Origin: Desulfobacterales bacterium
Lineage (GTDB): Bacteria; Desulfobacterota; Desulfobacteria; Desulfobacterales; SpSt-501
Direction of reading: 5' to 3'
Length of the DNA stretch: 64,000 nt
Assembly: GCA_030834695.1 (NCBI GenBank)
Contig: JAUQXK010000116.1
Coordinates: forward strand, 1 to 64,000
Positions 17,591 to 25,954 of this stretch are shown in pieces. A program made the position numbers and the translations under genes. Under the pieces are notes generated by a model. That model was given only the letters and a program-made list of their open reading frames with translations. It had not been told where the DNA came from and ran no database searches. Positions within the stretch are counted from its first letter, which is position 1. Each line of letters opens with the position of its first letter.

Positions 17591-18553
17591 TCACAGCGCC
17601 AGGCAGGCGGCAAAGTGACCCGGGGTGACCTCCTTCATCGCCGGTTCGATGCGATTGCATTCATCCATGCGGATGGGGCAGCGAGGATGGAAGCGGCAGC
17701 CCGGCGGCGGCTGGATGGGGCTGGGCACATCCCCGGCCAGGACGGACATTTCGTATTTGGCACTGATATCAAAGGTCGGCACGGCCGAAAGCAGGGCCTG
17801 GGTATAGGGGTGCCGGGGATCGGTGTAAATGTCCCGGTAGGGGGCTGTTTCGACGATTTGACCCAGATACATCACGGCCACATGATCGCAGATGTATTCG
17901 ACGACGGCCAAGTCGTGCGAAATGAGGATATAAGAAAGCGAAAACTCCTTCTGCAGGTCGATGAGCAGGTTGATGATCTGGGCCTGGATCGAGACATCAA
18001 GGGCCGATACGGGTTCATCGCTGACAATGAGCTTGGGGCTGAGCGCCAGTGCACGGGCGATTCCGATTCGTTGCCTTTGTCCACCGGAAAACTCGTGGGG
18101 GTACCGGCTGGCCTGTTCGGGAGTGAGGCCGACTTTTTCCAGGAGGTAGGCAACCCGCTCCGCTCTCTCCCGGTAATTCCCCTGGCCGTGGATTTTCAGG
18201 GGGTCGCTGATGATGCGCTGAACGGTCATGCGGGGGTTCAGGGAAGAATAAGGGTCCTGAAAGATGATCTGCATCTCCCGGCGGAAATGGCGCAACTCAG
18301 CTCTATTCAAAGAGCTCAAGTCCTGGCCCTGAAAAATAACTTGGCCCGAAGTGAACGGGATCAGTCTCAGTACCGCTAGGCCCGTTGTGGTCTTGCCGCA
18401 GCCGGACTCACCGACCAGACCCAGGGTCTCACCCTCGGCCAGGGTGAAGGAGGCGTTGTCAACGGCGTGGACATATTGGCGCTGCCGGGCGAGCAGACTC
18501 CTGCGCACCGGAAAGTGCACCGTCAGATCCCTAACCTCCAGCAATGGCGCCAA
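17591..18553 (-). CDS. dppF: Dipeptide/oligopeptide ABC transporter ATPase DppF type
   Basis: A 320-residue ATPase with Walker [10 protein letters not shown], signature [15 protein letters not shown], and the C-terminal oligopeptide-transporter extension ending [15 protein letters not shown], whose cysteines fit the Fe-S or metal motif of this family. The TTG at 18553 is taken as start because GAGGTG lies just upstream and the preceding gene ends 8 bases before it; no better ATG is available. Works with DppD as the motor pair. Confidence 0.93.
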   Translation of the reverse strand: MAPLLEVRDLTVHFPVRRSLLARQRQYVHAVDNASFTLAEGETLGLVGESGCGKTTTGLAVLRLIPFTSGQVIFQGQDLSSLNRAELRHFRREMQIIFQDPYSSLNPRMTVQRIISDPLKIHGQGNYRERAERVAYLLEKVGLTPEQASRYPHEFSGGQRQRIGIARALALSPKLIVSDEPVSALDVSIQAQIINLLIDLQKEFSLSYILISHDLAVVEYICDHVAVMYLGQIVETAPYRDIYTDPRHPYTQALLSAVPTFDISAKYEMSVLAGDVPSPIQPPPGCRFHPRCPIRMDECNRIEPAMKEVTPGHFAACLAL

Positions 18554-18561
18554 GTTTCACC

Positions 18562-19566
18562 TCAATGGCCGGCAAAGAGCCAGCAACGGACGCGGTGCCC
18601 ATCGCCCAAATCGAAAAGCGGGGGGGCTTCCTGGGAGCAGATCGGCAGGGCCTCCGAACAGCGCGGGTTGAAGCTGCAGCCCGGCGGTAAGTCGAAAATG
18701 CTGGGCACGATTCCCCTGATCTCCTGCAGCCGGTTACGCCCCAAGCGGGAGCGCTCCCCCAGCTTCGGGATGGATTTCAGCAGCCCCCGCGTGTAGGGGT
18801 GCGCCGGAGACTCGAAGAAAACAGCAGTGAGGCCCTCTTCGACGATCTTGCCGGCGTACATAACGACGATGCGCTGAGCGATACGGGCGATGACGCCGAG
18901 GTCGTGAGTGATCATCATGATGGCAGCACCGAACTCCTCCTTCAGGCGCATCATCAGGTCCAGGATCTGGGCCTGGATGGTCACGTCGAGCGCGGTGGTC
19001 GGCTCGTCGGCGACGAGGATTTCGGGATTGCAGGCGAGAGCCATGGCGATCATGGCTCGCTGGCGCATGCCGCCGGAGAGCTGGTGCGGAAATTCCCGGG
19101 CGCGTTTTTCCGGGGCCGGCATGCGGACTTTCCTCAGCACCTCCACCGCTCGGGTCCTGCTTTCGCTTGAACTCAGGCCGCGATGAGTCTGATACATCTC
19201 GGCGATCTGGGACCCCACGGTGTAAACCGGGTTGAGGGAGGTCATCGGCTCCTGGAAAATCATGGAGATTCGCCCCCCCCGGACGGCCCGCATTTGCTTC
19301 GGGGAAAGACTGAGCAGGTCCAAATCCCCCAGCCGGATCTCGTCTGCGGAGATGCGGCCGGGAGGATCCTTGATCAGCCGCATGATCGAGAGCGCCGTGA
19401 CACTCTTGCCGCAGCCGGACTCACCCACCAATCCTAAAGTTTCGCCCTGAAATAGATCCAGTGAAACGTCATCGACCGCCTTGGCGAAAGCGTCGAAGGA
19501 GCGGAATTGGGTTTTTAACCCTCTCACTCTCAGTGCGAGTTGCGGCTCACGCATCCGCTGTTCCAT
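18562..19566 (-). CDS. dppD: Dipeptide/oligopeptide ABC transporter ATPase DppD type
   Basis: Walker [10 protein letters not shown], signature [15 protein letters not shown], Walker B ILVADEP, and the C-terminal [15 protein letters not shown] cysteine motif of the oligopeptide class. With ATG 19566 the protein has 334 residues, the normal length. An in-frame ATG at 19680 would add 38 residues with no family resemblance, but it lies only 19 bases after the preceding stop and cannot be excluded; neither start has a good RBS. Motor subunit paired with DppF. Confidence 0.9.
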   Translation of the reverse strand: MEQRMREPQLALRVRGLKTQFRSFDAFAKAVDDVSLDLFQGETLGLVGESGCGKSVTALSIMRLIKDPPGRISADEIRLGDLDLLSLSPKQMRAVRGGRISMIFQEPMTSLNPVYTVGSQIAEMYQTHRGLSSSESRTRAVEVLRKVRMPAPEKRAREFPHQLSGGMRQRAMIAMALACNPEILVADEPTTALDVTIQAQILDLMMRLKEEFGAAIMMITHDLGVIARIAQRIVVMYAGKIVEEGLTAVFFESPAHPYTRGLLKSIPKLGERSRLGRNRLQEIRGIVPSIFDLPPGCSFNPRCSEALPICSQEAPPLFDLGDGHRVRCWLFAGH

Positions 19567-19701
19567 CCCTCTGAAAAGATGGGATACGATGTCCCTTGAG
19601 GATAGGCCACCCTGCGCTGGTTCTTTATCGCTGCGGGGGGCTTGGAGGCCATCAGCCCCATGCTTGCCGGCTTTTCCCATCTTCCGCCGCAGGGCGTCCG
19701 A

Positions 19702-20526
19702 TCAGATGTGGTGAACCAACTCCGCCAAGTCGGCCATGACGTTGAAGACCTGGTAGGCTTCCAAAACGTCGCGGGCCTTGTAGCGCAAGCTCGCCCCGTC
19801 CAGGAGTTCAATTCCCGGCAGCCGCAGGCAGCGATCGACTGCCGAGGCGGTCGTGAACCTGACGTCCAGACAGACTGGCGAACTGACGACAAAAGGTGCC
19901 CGAGATGACACGCGGGAGATGGCCTCGCGGGCTGATTGGCAAATCAGGTTTTGCGCCTGCTTGGGGTGCAGGCACGCGGCCGCATAAGCACCCAACCCCT
20001 TCTTTACAGGAACGGCAAAAATATGGGGCAATAGCGCCCGGGCTTCGGCGCATGCGGCTTCGTCACCGCTGATTAACACCACCGGCACACCGAAATGACC
20101 GGCCAGGGCGGCGTTGAACCCCACTTCTCCCACCTTCCGGTCATTCAGCTTGATTTCGGCCACCCGTCGGCGATAGCTGTGGGCAATTACCCCTTTTGGA
20201 GTTCCTGCCGAAGCGTGATATCCGATGAAAAAGGCAGCGTCGAAACCCTTGTCCACGCCTTCCATCATCCCCAGCCGTCGTGGGGTGCCGATAATCTGCC
20301 CGGCGCGTTCGTCGACTTCATCGCTGATCAGGTTCAGGCCGATGTGGTGCGCATCCGCCACGACCACTTCGGTTGCCCCTCCATCGAAAGCCCCTCTGAT
20401 CGCCGCGTTGACTTCAGCGGTCATCAGCTTGCGGGCGTGAGCATAATCCGAGGCATCGCGGCTGGACTGCTCACCACGCACCACGCCGCCCACGCCCTCG
20501 ATATCGGCCGAAATAAAAAGCTTCAT
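19702..20526 (-). CDS. dppA: M55 D-aminopeptidase (DppA family)
   Basis: A 274-residue zinc D-aminopeptidase-like protein. The N-terminal ISADIEGVGG carries the Asp and Glu metal ligands; the His ligands sit in DAHHIGLN and GYHASAG, and a further Glu in GEVGFNAALAGHFG. Family members are self-compartmentalising decamers that release D-amino acids, such as D-Ala, from peptides taken up by the linked transporter, as in the Bacillus dppABCDE operon. It is the first gene of the operon; ATG 20526 has GGAGG upstream. A role in recycling cell-wall peptides or in amino acid supply is an inference from this order. Confidence 0.88.
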   Translation of the reverse strand: MKLFISADIEGVGGVVRGEQSSRDASDYAHARKLMTAEVNAAIRGAFDGGATEVVVADAHHIGLNLISDEVDERAGQIIGTPRRLGMMEGVDKGFDAAFFIGYHASAGTPKGVIAHSYRRRVAEIKLNDRKVGEVGFNAALAGHFGVPVVLISGDEAACAEARALLPHIFAVPVKKGLGAYAAACLHPKQAQNLICQSAREAISRVSSRAPFVVSSPVCLDVRFTTASAVDRCLRLPGIELLDGASLRYKARDVLEAYQVFNVMADLAELVHHI

Positions 20527-20694
20527 TCATCCTCCGGAGAAGAAAATCCAACGGCTCGTGGGTGAGAGTATTAAGGGCAAAACCTACAAAATGCAAACCA
20601 AAACAGTTCTGTCCCGAACGGTGCTGAGGCCCGAGGACTTGCTTGCGGATGCCTTATGGTTCGACTTTCTGCACGTATGGCCCCAACAAAGACA

Positions 20695-20722
20695 AAGCGG
20701 CTCCTGTTTTTCGGAGCCGCTT
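20695..20722 (-). terminator. Rho-independent terminator of the HD/exported protein pair
   Basis: AAGCGGCTCC and GGAGCCGCTT form a perfect 10-bp stem with an 8-base loop, 21 bases after the stop of the 94-residue exported protein. On the transcribed strand it is followed by TGTCTTTGTT, a moderately U-rich tail. The rest of 20527-20743 shows no gene. Confidence 0.75.
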
Positions 20723-20743
20723 CATCGCTAATTGGGGCACAGG

Positions 20744-21028
20744 TTATTTCTTTTTCGGAGCCACGGGAGTCTTGGGGGCTTCCTTGACCTCGATCTTGGA
20801 GGCCTGCATATTGTAATAAACCGTCACCTTGGCTCCCACCTTGAGGTCACCGGACATGACGGTGGCTTTGTCGCGAGCGATTTCCCACTTCTCGGTGCCC
20901 TTTTGCACCACGATCGCGTCATCCCGCACCTCCAGGACCGGGCCTGTTACCTGGTATTGCGCCGGACCAGCCAGCACCGAAGTGGACAAGAAAAGAACGG
21001 CACACAGAATTAGAACACTCTTTTTCAT
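20744..21028 (-). CDS. Small exported protein, unknown function
   Basis: A 94-residue protein. ATG 21028 begins a signal peptide (MKKSVLILCAVLFLSTSVLAG). The mature 74 residues read as short alternating beta strands (YQVTGPVLEVRDDAIVVQKG, KATVMSGDLKVGAKVTVYYN), like a small OB-type or DUF5666-type barrel, and end in a Lys/Pro tail. The start ATG overlaps the TGA of the preceding HD gene (ATGA), so translation is coupled. A longer in-frame reading to 21187 is rejected because it would be antiparallel to nothing useful and run deep into the HD gene. I do not recognise a function. Confidence 0.75.
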   Translation of the reverse strand: MKKSVLILCAVLFLSTSVLAGPAQYQVTGPVLEVRDDAIVVQKGTEKWEIARDKATVMSGDLKVGAKVTVYYNMQASKIEVKEAPKTPVAPKKK

Positions 21029-21618
21029 GCGGCAAACTCCTTCTCTTGGAAAACTTTTTTGACCTCGGCCTTGAACGCCGACAGTAGCGTCAAGGCCGGC
21101 TCCCGGCTGATCCTCGTCGAGAAAGCTGCCTCCAGCCGCTCGTAGTACCACTTTTGTTTCTCTCGCGGACGGTTGAACCTTTCCCAAAACTTCTCCCCAT
21201 CGCTCTCGAGCCCATCGCGGATGGCGCGGATGTTGTCCAGTTTGTCGGCCAGGGCAACGATGAGGATGTCATCGCTCGCCCTTTTTTCCAGGTAGTCGAT
21301 GGTGTGGGCCTTGCGATCCTCCCATGAGGCCTTTTTGTCCGGTTCGGATAAGGCGGTGACAAGGTCCGCCACCTCCGGGCCGAAACGGGAAAGGATCTCT
21401 TGAATGGTAACGGGGGTATCCTCAACAACGTCGTGAAGAAGGGCCGCGATGACATCCGGTTCCGGGCTGTTGACGCGGATCAGCATGCTGGCCACGGCCA
21501 GCGGATGAACGATATAAGGAATCTCCGTGCCCTTCCGGACCTGATGATGGTGAGCGCGGGCGGCCAGTTCGATGGCGTCGTAAAGCCGAAAGCTATAGGC
21601 TTTGGCGTTCTGCGGCAT
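21025..21618 (-). CDS. HD-domain phosphohydrolase, small alarmone hydrolase (MESH1/SpoT-like)
   Basis: A 197-residue stand-alone HD protein with the SpoT hydrolase motifs in order: AARAHHHQVRKG, YIVHPLAVASML, LLHDVVEDTP and VALADKLDNIRAI. There is no synthetase, TGS or ACT domain, so it resembles small alarmone hydrolases that remove the 3' pyrophosphate of (p)ppGpp; some members act on other nucleotides. ATG 21618 is preceded by AGGAGAG, and is favoured over 21654. Its stop overlaps the start of a small exported protein. Cytoplasmic. Confidence 0.82.
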   Translation of the reverse strand: MPQNAKAYSFRLYDAIELAARAHHHQVRKGTEIPYIVHPLAVASMLIRVNSPEPDVIAALLHDVVEDTPVTIQEILSRFGPEVADLVTALSEPDKKASWEDRKAHTIDYLEKRASDDILIVALADKLDNIRAIRDGLESDGEKFWERFNRPREKQKWYYERLEAAFSTRISREPALTLLSAFKAEVKKVFQEKEFAA

Positions 21619-21796
21619 GTGACTTGGCTCTCCTGCAAAAAAACCATCCGTCACGTTTCTGCATTTGTTGGACTTCTTTTCGGTTGAATCTATAACACTC
21701 CATAGGCCTAATCAATATTAAAGCGTTACTCGCCTCAAAAATTGAAGCCAATTTATTATCTTATTGACTTTAAGTCGCATTATGGATACTGGGATT

Positions 21797-21814
21797 TGGT
21801 ATAATGTATACATT
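21797..21814 (+). promoter_or_regulatory. Extended -10 promoter overlapping a GntR-type operator
   Basis: TGGTATAAT (21797-21805) is an extended -10 box 45 bases before the GntR start. It overlaps AATGTATACATT (21803-21814), a perfect 12-bp palindrome of the type bound by FadR/FCD regulators. The overlap suggests autorepression. Confidence 0.6.
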
Positions 21815-21849
21815 TTGGAGAAACCAGAAGAAGCTCTAACGAGTTTAAA

Positions 21850-22545
21850 ATGAAGAAAATTCAAGCCGGATATCTTGGGCAAGAGGCCGCTAAGCGGATT
21901 CGAGATATGATCCGGAAAGGAACCTTGAAAAAGGGGGAAAGGGTACTTGAAGCGTCTATGTGCCAAACCATGGGCGTCAGCCGTACTCCGCTGAGAGAAG
22001 CCTTGCGGATCCTGAACTCGGAAGGTCTTATCGAGCTGATCCCGAACAAAGGCGCATATGTCGCGCAGCCATCACTGAAGGATATCGAAGAAATGTTCTA
22101 CGTGATGAGTATCCTTGAAGGAATATGTGCGAGAGTTTGCGTCGAAAAAATGAACGATACAGGAATGAAGCGGCTGGACGATCTTTACCGGAAGCTTGAA
22201 GAGCACTGCCAGGCGGAAGACCGGGAAAAATACATGGCGGTCAACCACAGCTTCCACACATTGGTCCAGGAACTCGCAGGCAACAAAGTGTTGAGCGAAG
22301 TGATCAACGGTCTGCGGCAGAAAATACTACTCTACAGGTATCGCCAGATTTATCAACCCCGCCGGCTCGAAGAATCGATGCAGGAACATAGCGATCTGCA
22401 GCAAGCCTTCCGGCAGAGAAATCCGGAAGCAGCCGAAAAATCCATGAAGCAGCATCTGGCCAGGCAGTTTTATGCGCTGAAAAGCGTTTACTCGGAGGCT
22501 TCAGGCTCATCTGACTCCGCACCCTCGCGGATCAAATGCAGATGA
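21850..22545 (+). CDS. GntR-family transcription regulator, FadR/FCD type
   Basis: A 231-residue regulator. The N-terminal winged helix has GQEAAKRIRDMIRKGTLKKG and SRTPLREALRIL; the FCD domain shows the expected His-bearing helices around VNHSFHTLVQELAGN and MQEHSDLQQAF. It stands just upstream, in the same direction, of a MatC-type carrier and MdcA, and so probably controls malonate-related uptake and activation. The palindrome over its own promoter fits autoregulation. Ligand unknown, plausibly a dicarboxylate or its CoA ester. Confidence 0.9.
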   Translation: MKKIQAGYLGQEAAKRIRDMIRKGTLKKGERVLEASMCQTMGVSRTPLREALRILNSEGLIELIPNKGAYVAQPSLKDIEEMFYVMSILEGICARVCVEKMNDTGMKRLDDLYRKLEEHCQAEDREKYMAVNHSFHTLVQELAGNKVLSEVINGLRQKILLYRYRQIYQPRRLEESMQEHSDLQQAFRQRNPEAAEKSMKQHLARQFYALKSVYSEASGSSDSAPSRIKCR

Positions 22546-22832
22546 CTGCTCAAAATGGGCTTGCCGGGGCCTCCATTGGGTCATGCTGCTGTGGGAACGG
22601 TGTTCCAAACACCATGATCACGGATGAGTCGGCAATTATTTTAGAAAGAAAGGAGGTGCCGGAATTCATTGTTTGAGAAATGATGGGACTGGCGGATGCA
22701 TGGGACCCAAACGGTATGGTCACATTTTTTGAATGTACCTTCGCGCAGCAAGCTGCGGGATATCCAAGACGTCAAGAAACGAGGCAAGTTTCGCGGAATT
22801 TACCCGAACCGAGAAATAAGGGAGGGAAAACC
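22546..22832 (+). promoter_or_regulatory. Control region before the carrier gene, with overlapping palindromes and an orphan RBS
   Basis: This 287-base stretch holds GGAACGGTGTTCC (22594-22606) overlapping GGTGTTCCAAACACC (22599-22613), both inverted repeats and possible regulator sites. A textbook Shine-Dalgarno, AAAGGAGGTG, at 22649-22658 has no obvious gene at the right distance. An in-frame extension of the carrier to 22680 exists, but the better start is 22833. Confidence 0.45.
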
Positions 22833-24095
22833 ATGGGCTTGGCAGAACTGTCTCTCATTGCGCTAGCGGTTGCGGTCGTCGTCGGCATCGTCAGGAACGT
22901 GAATGTCGGACCTCTGAGCTTGGCGATTGCACTGGTGATCGGCTATTACATTGGTGGCGTCAAAATCAAGGATTTGATAGCCGGATATCCTGTGAACGTG
23001 TTTCTCATGCTGGCCGGCATCACGTATTTGTTTGCCATAGCCAACATCAACGGCACGCTGGTGAAGCTGACGAATTATGCCGTAAAAGCCGTTCGCGGCA
23101 ACGTCGCGATGCTCCCGATTATCCTGTTCATCCTGGCGTTTGTATTGTCGTCGCTCGGCCCCGGGGCGATTACGATCTGTGCGTTGATGGCGGCGCCCTG
23201 CATGCTGTTGGCCTCGCAGACGAAAATACCGGCTTTCTTGATGGCGGTAATGGTGGCCAACGGCACGCAAGCCGGCAATATGTCGCCGATAGCGGTCGCC
23301 GGGGTCATCGTGAAAGGACTGGCGGACAAATTGAATCTGCCGGACTGGAGCTTCATCCTGTGGATGAACAGCCTGGTCTACTTTTTCGCTATCGGAATCG
23401 GAGCCTATCTTCTCTTCGGCGGCTTGAAGTTGTGGAGGCGAAGTGGTGCGATGGATGCCTCAGCCGTTATGAAAGTTGAGGTAGAGCCTTTTAACCGCCA
23501 GCAATACCTGACCTTGGCGGGAATTGCCGCTCTGGTCATCGGGGTGATCTTCTTCAAGGTAGATATCGGCTTTTTTGGATTTCTCATCGGGACGGTTTTG
23601 ATCCTGCTGGGGGCAGCAGACGAGGAAAAGGCGTTCAAGGCCATGCCCTGGGGCGCCATCATGATGGTCACCGGAGTGACGGTACTGATCAACCTCATGA
23701 GCAAGATCGGAGGCATGGCTCTGTTTGCAGACATTATGGCGAAGCAGTCCACGCCTTTTACGGTTACCTTGGTTGCTGGTTTCTGGTCCGGACTGATCTC
23801 CGCGTACGCCAGTACGATTGGCGTAATCTTGCCGGCATTCGTGCCGATGGCTCCGGACCTTCTGGCCAAAATCGGGGGTACCGACCTCCTGGGGCTGCTT
23901 TCCAGCATCATCCTCTGCGGACATGTGACCGATGTGAGCCCCTTGTCAACGCTTGGAGCTATTTTCATCGCCAACGCCACGGAAGATCAGGACCGGAAGA
24001 AGTTATTCAGGAACTTGCTCATTTGGGGCATTGCCATGACGCCGATCGGCGCCGTCGTCTGCTGGTTTTTGTTCACCGTTCTGGGAATTTTATGA
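22833..24095 (+). CDS. MatC-type dicarboxylate (malonate) carrier
   Basis: A 420-residue integral membrane protein with about ten to twelve hydrophobic helices in two halves. The N-terminal half (GLAELSLIALAVAVVVGIVRN..., FVLSSLGPGAITICALMAAP, NGTQAGNMSPIAVAGVIV) resembles the MatC N-terminal domain of the ion transporter superfamily; the second half has STIGVILPAFVPMAPDLLAKIGG. ATG 22833 has AGGGAGGG upstream. The neighbour downstream is MdcA, a malonate-specific acyl transferase, so malonate or a similar dicarboxylate is the most likely substrate. Assignment to the family is by recalled motif pattern and is not certain. Confidence 0.72.
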   Translation: MGLAELSLIALAVAVVVGIVRNVNVGPLSLAIALVIGYYIGGVKIKDLIAGYPVNVFLMLAGITYLFAIANINGTLVKLTNYAVKAVRGNVAMLPIILFILAFVLSSLGPGAITICALMAAPCMLLASQTKIPAFLMAVMVANGTQAGNMSPIAVAGVIVKGLADKLNLPDWSFILWMNSLVYFFAIGIGAYLLFGGLKLWRRSGAMDASAVMKVEVEPFNRQQYLTLAGIAALVIGVIFFKVDIGFFGFLIGTVLILLGAADEEKAFKAMPWGAIMMVTGVTVLINLMSKIGGMALFADIMAKQSTPFTVTLVAGFWSGLISAYASTIGVILPAFVPMAPDLLAKIGGTDLLGLLSSIILCGHVTDVSPLSTLGAIFIANATEDQDRKKLFRNLLIWGIAMTPIGAVVCWFLFTVLGIL

Positions 24096-24160
24096 CGCCG
24101 GAGAAGCCGCAGAGGTCGTGATGTGCTTTTGACGATTTTCATATCCTCGGAGGTAACCTT

Positions 24161-25849
24161 ATGGGAGTTACACCTGTGCATGCCAGAGAAGACTGGGAAT
24201 GCCGCAAGAGGGAGTATGGGGCGCGGATATCCAAGGCCAAACCTTTGACCGAAGGAGGCCATAGCAAGATAATCGATCCCTCCCGGGCGGTGGATCTGCT
24301 TGAGGCGATCATCCGTCCGGGAGATCGGGTGGCGCTGGAGGGTAACAACCAGAAGCAGGCCGATTTCCTGGCCGAGTGCCTTTGCAAAGTCGATCCCTCA
24401 AAGGTCAACCGCCTTCACATGGTGCAATCGGTCATCGCCCTGCCGGCCCATTGCGAAATCTTCAACCTGGGAATTGCGGAAAAAGTCGACTTCTCGTTCT
24501 CCGGCCCCCAGGCCGTCCCGGTAACCCGGCTGGTCAAGGAATCGAAAATGAAGATAGGCGAAATCCATACCTATCTCGAACTCTTCAGCCGCTATTTCCT
24601 GGACCTCACCCCCCAGGTTGCTTTGGTGGTCGGCACCTGGGCGGACCGCCAGGGCAATCTTTATACCGGTCCCAATACGGAAGACACCCCGGCTATCGTC
24701 GAGGCAACGCATTTTAAGAGTGGCATCGTGGTCGTGCAGGTGGAAAAGATCGTGGAGAAGCTGCCGCGCGTCGACATCCCGGGCGATTGGATCGACTTTA
24801 TCATTCCCACCGGGAAACCCTGCTACATTGAACCTCTTTTCACTCGAGATCCAGCCGAAATCAAAGACGTTCACGTCCTCATGGCGATGATGGTAATCAA
24901 GGGCATTTACGCCGAGTACGGCCTGCGCTCGCTGAACCATGGGATCGGCTATGCATCCGCCGCCATCGAACTGCTTCTCCCCACTTACGCCGAGCGGCTG
25001 GGCCTCAAGGGGAGAATCTGCACCCACTGGGCGCTGAATCCACATCCCACCATGATTCCGGCCATCGAATCCGGATTCGTGGATTCAATTCATTCCTTTG
25101 GGTCTGAAATCGGCATGGAAGACTACGTGGCGGCCCGACCGGATATCTTCTGCGTGGGGCCGGACGGAAACCTGCGCTCGAACCGGGCATTCTCTCAGGC
25201 AGTCGGGCACTATGCCGTAGACGCTTTCGTGGGCGCCACGCTGCAAATCGACCGATACGGGAACAGCTCAACCGCCATGGCCGATCGGATCGCCGGATTC
25301 GGCGGTGCACCCAATATGGGGTGCGACTCTCCCGGCCGACGCCACTCGAGCGAGGCATGGATCAAGGTCGGTCAAGAGTACGCCATGCAGCCGGCATTGA
25401 TCGGAAACATACCGCGAGGCCGGAAGCTGGTGGTCCAGATTCTGCAGACCCGTGGCCCCAAAGGGATTCAATGCTTCGTTGACAAACTGGATGCATGGGA
25501 GTTGATGAAGCGAGCGAACCTCAAGGTCCCGCCGGTCATGATCTATGGCGATGCCGTTACCCACATCGTTTCCGAGTTGGGGATCGCTTGTCTTCACAAG
25601 TGCGCCTCATTGCAGGAAAGAGAGGCCGCCATAAAGGCTATTGCGGGCGATACGGACCTCGGCCAAGCGGCAAAGCCCGAACAGACGACGGAGCTGAGGC
25701 AGCGCAAAGTGGTTCAGACCGTGGAAGATCTTGGAATCAATCCCGCAGAGGCGAACACATCCTTGCTTGCGGCCCAATCCATGGACGAATTAGTCAAATG
25801 GTCGGGCGGGCTTTACCAAATTCCCAAACAGTTCCTCAAAACCGGCTGA
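24161..25849 (+). CDS. mdcA: Malonate decarboxylase alpha subunit, malonate acyl-carrier/CoA transferase
   Basis: A 562-residue MdcA. Family blocks are clear: IRPGDRVALEGNNQKQADFLA, LHMVQSVIALP, HTYLELFSRYFLDLTP, TGPNTEDTPAIVEATHFK, VDIPGDWIDF, GLKGRICTHWALNPHPTMIP and GFGGAPNMG. In malonate decarboxylase, MdcA moves malonyl groups onto the acyl carrier subunit in exchange for acetate; alone it can act as a malonate CoA-transferase. The carrier (MdcC), decarboxylase (MdcD/E), and cofactor genes (MdcB/G/H) are all absent nearby. A leader-less ATG 24161 with GGAGG upstream follows the MatC carrier by 65 bases, and a strong terminator follows. Likely function here: activation of imported malonate to malonyl-CoA. 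Confidence 0.9.
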   Translation: MGVTPVHAREDWECRKREYGARISKAKPLTEGGHSKIIDPSRAVDLLEAIIRPGDRVALEGNNQKQADFLAECLCKVDPSKVNRLHMVQSVIALPAHCEIFNLGIAEKVDFSFSGPQAVPVTRLVKESKMKIGEIHTYLELFSRYFLDLTPQVALVVGTWADRQGNLYTGPNTEDTPAIVEATHFKSGIVVVQVEKIVEKLPRVDIPGDWIDFIIPTGKPCYIEPLFTRDPAEIKDVHVLMAMMVIKGIYAEYGLRSLNHGIGYASAAIELLLPTYAERLGLKGRICTHWALNPHPTMIPAIESGFVDSIHSFGSEIGMEDYVAARPDIFCVGPDGNLRSNRAFSQAVGHYAVDAFVGATLQIDRYGNSSTAMADRIAGFGGAPNMGCDSPGRRHSSEAWIKVGQEYAMQPALIGNIPRGRKLVVQILQTRGPKGIQCFVDKLDAWELMKRANLKVPPVMIYGDAVTHIVSELGIACLHKCASLQEREAAIKAIAGDTDLGQAAKPEQTTELRQRKVVQTVEDLGINPAEANTSLLAAQSMDELVKWSGGLYQIPKQFLKTG

Positions 25850-25870
25850 CCCAGGAAATCCGCAAGATTA

Positions 25871-25908
25871 AAGAAAAGTCGAGGTGATCAAACACCTCGA
25901 CTTTTCTT
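25871..25908 (+). terminator. Strong terminator after mdcA
   Basis: A perfect 16-bp stem (25871-25886 with 25893-25908) and a 6-base loop, 22 bases after the mdcA stop. The 3' arm itself ends in CTTTTCTT and is followed by GTTT, so it can terminate. The A-rich 5' arm would also allow termination of any reverse transcript. Confidence 0.85.
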
Positions 25909-25954
25909 GTTTAAAACGATACAAGAAATTCCGACCCTGTCGGGAGATGAGATC

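Noticed and set aside
21764-21805. TTGACT as a -35 for the TATAAT at 21800
   Set aside because: The spacer would be 30 bases, far too long; the extended -10 is the better explanation.
22680-22832. N-terminal extension of the MatC-like carrier to 22680
   Set aside because: The added residues are not membrane-like, and a strong RBS sits directly before ATG 22833.
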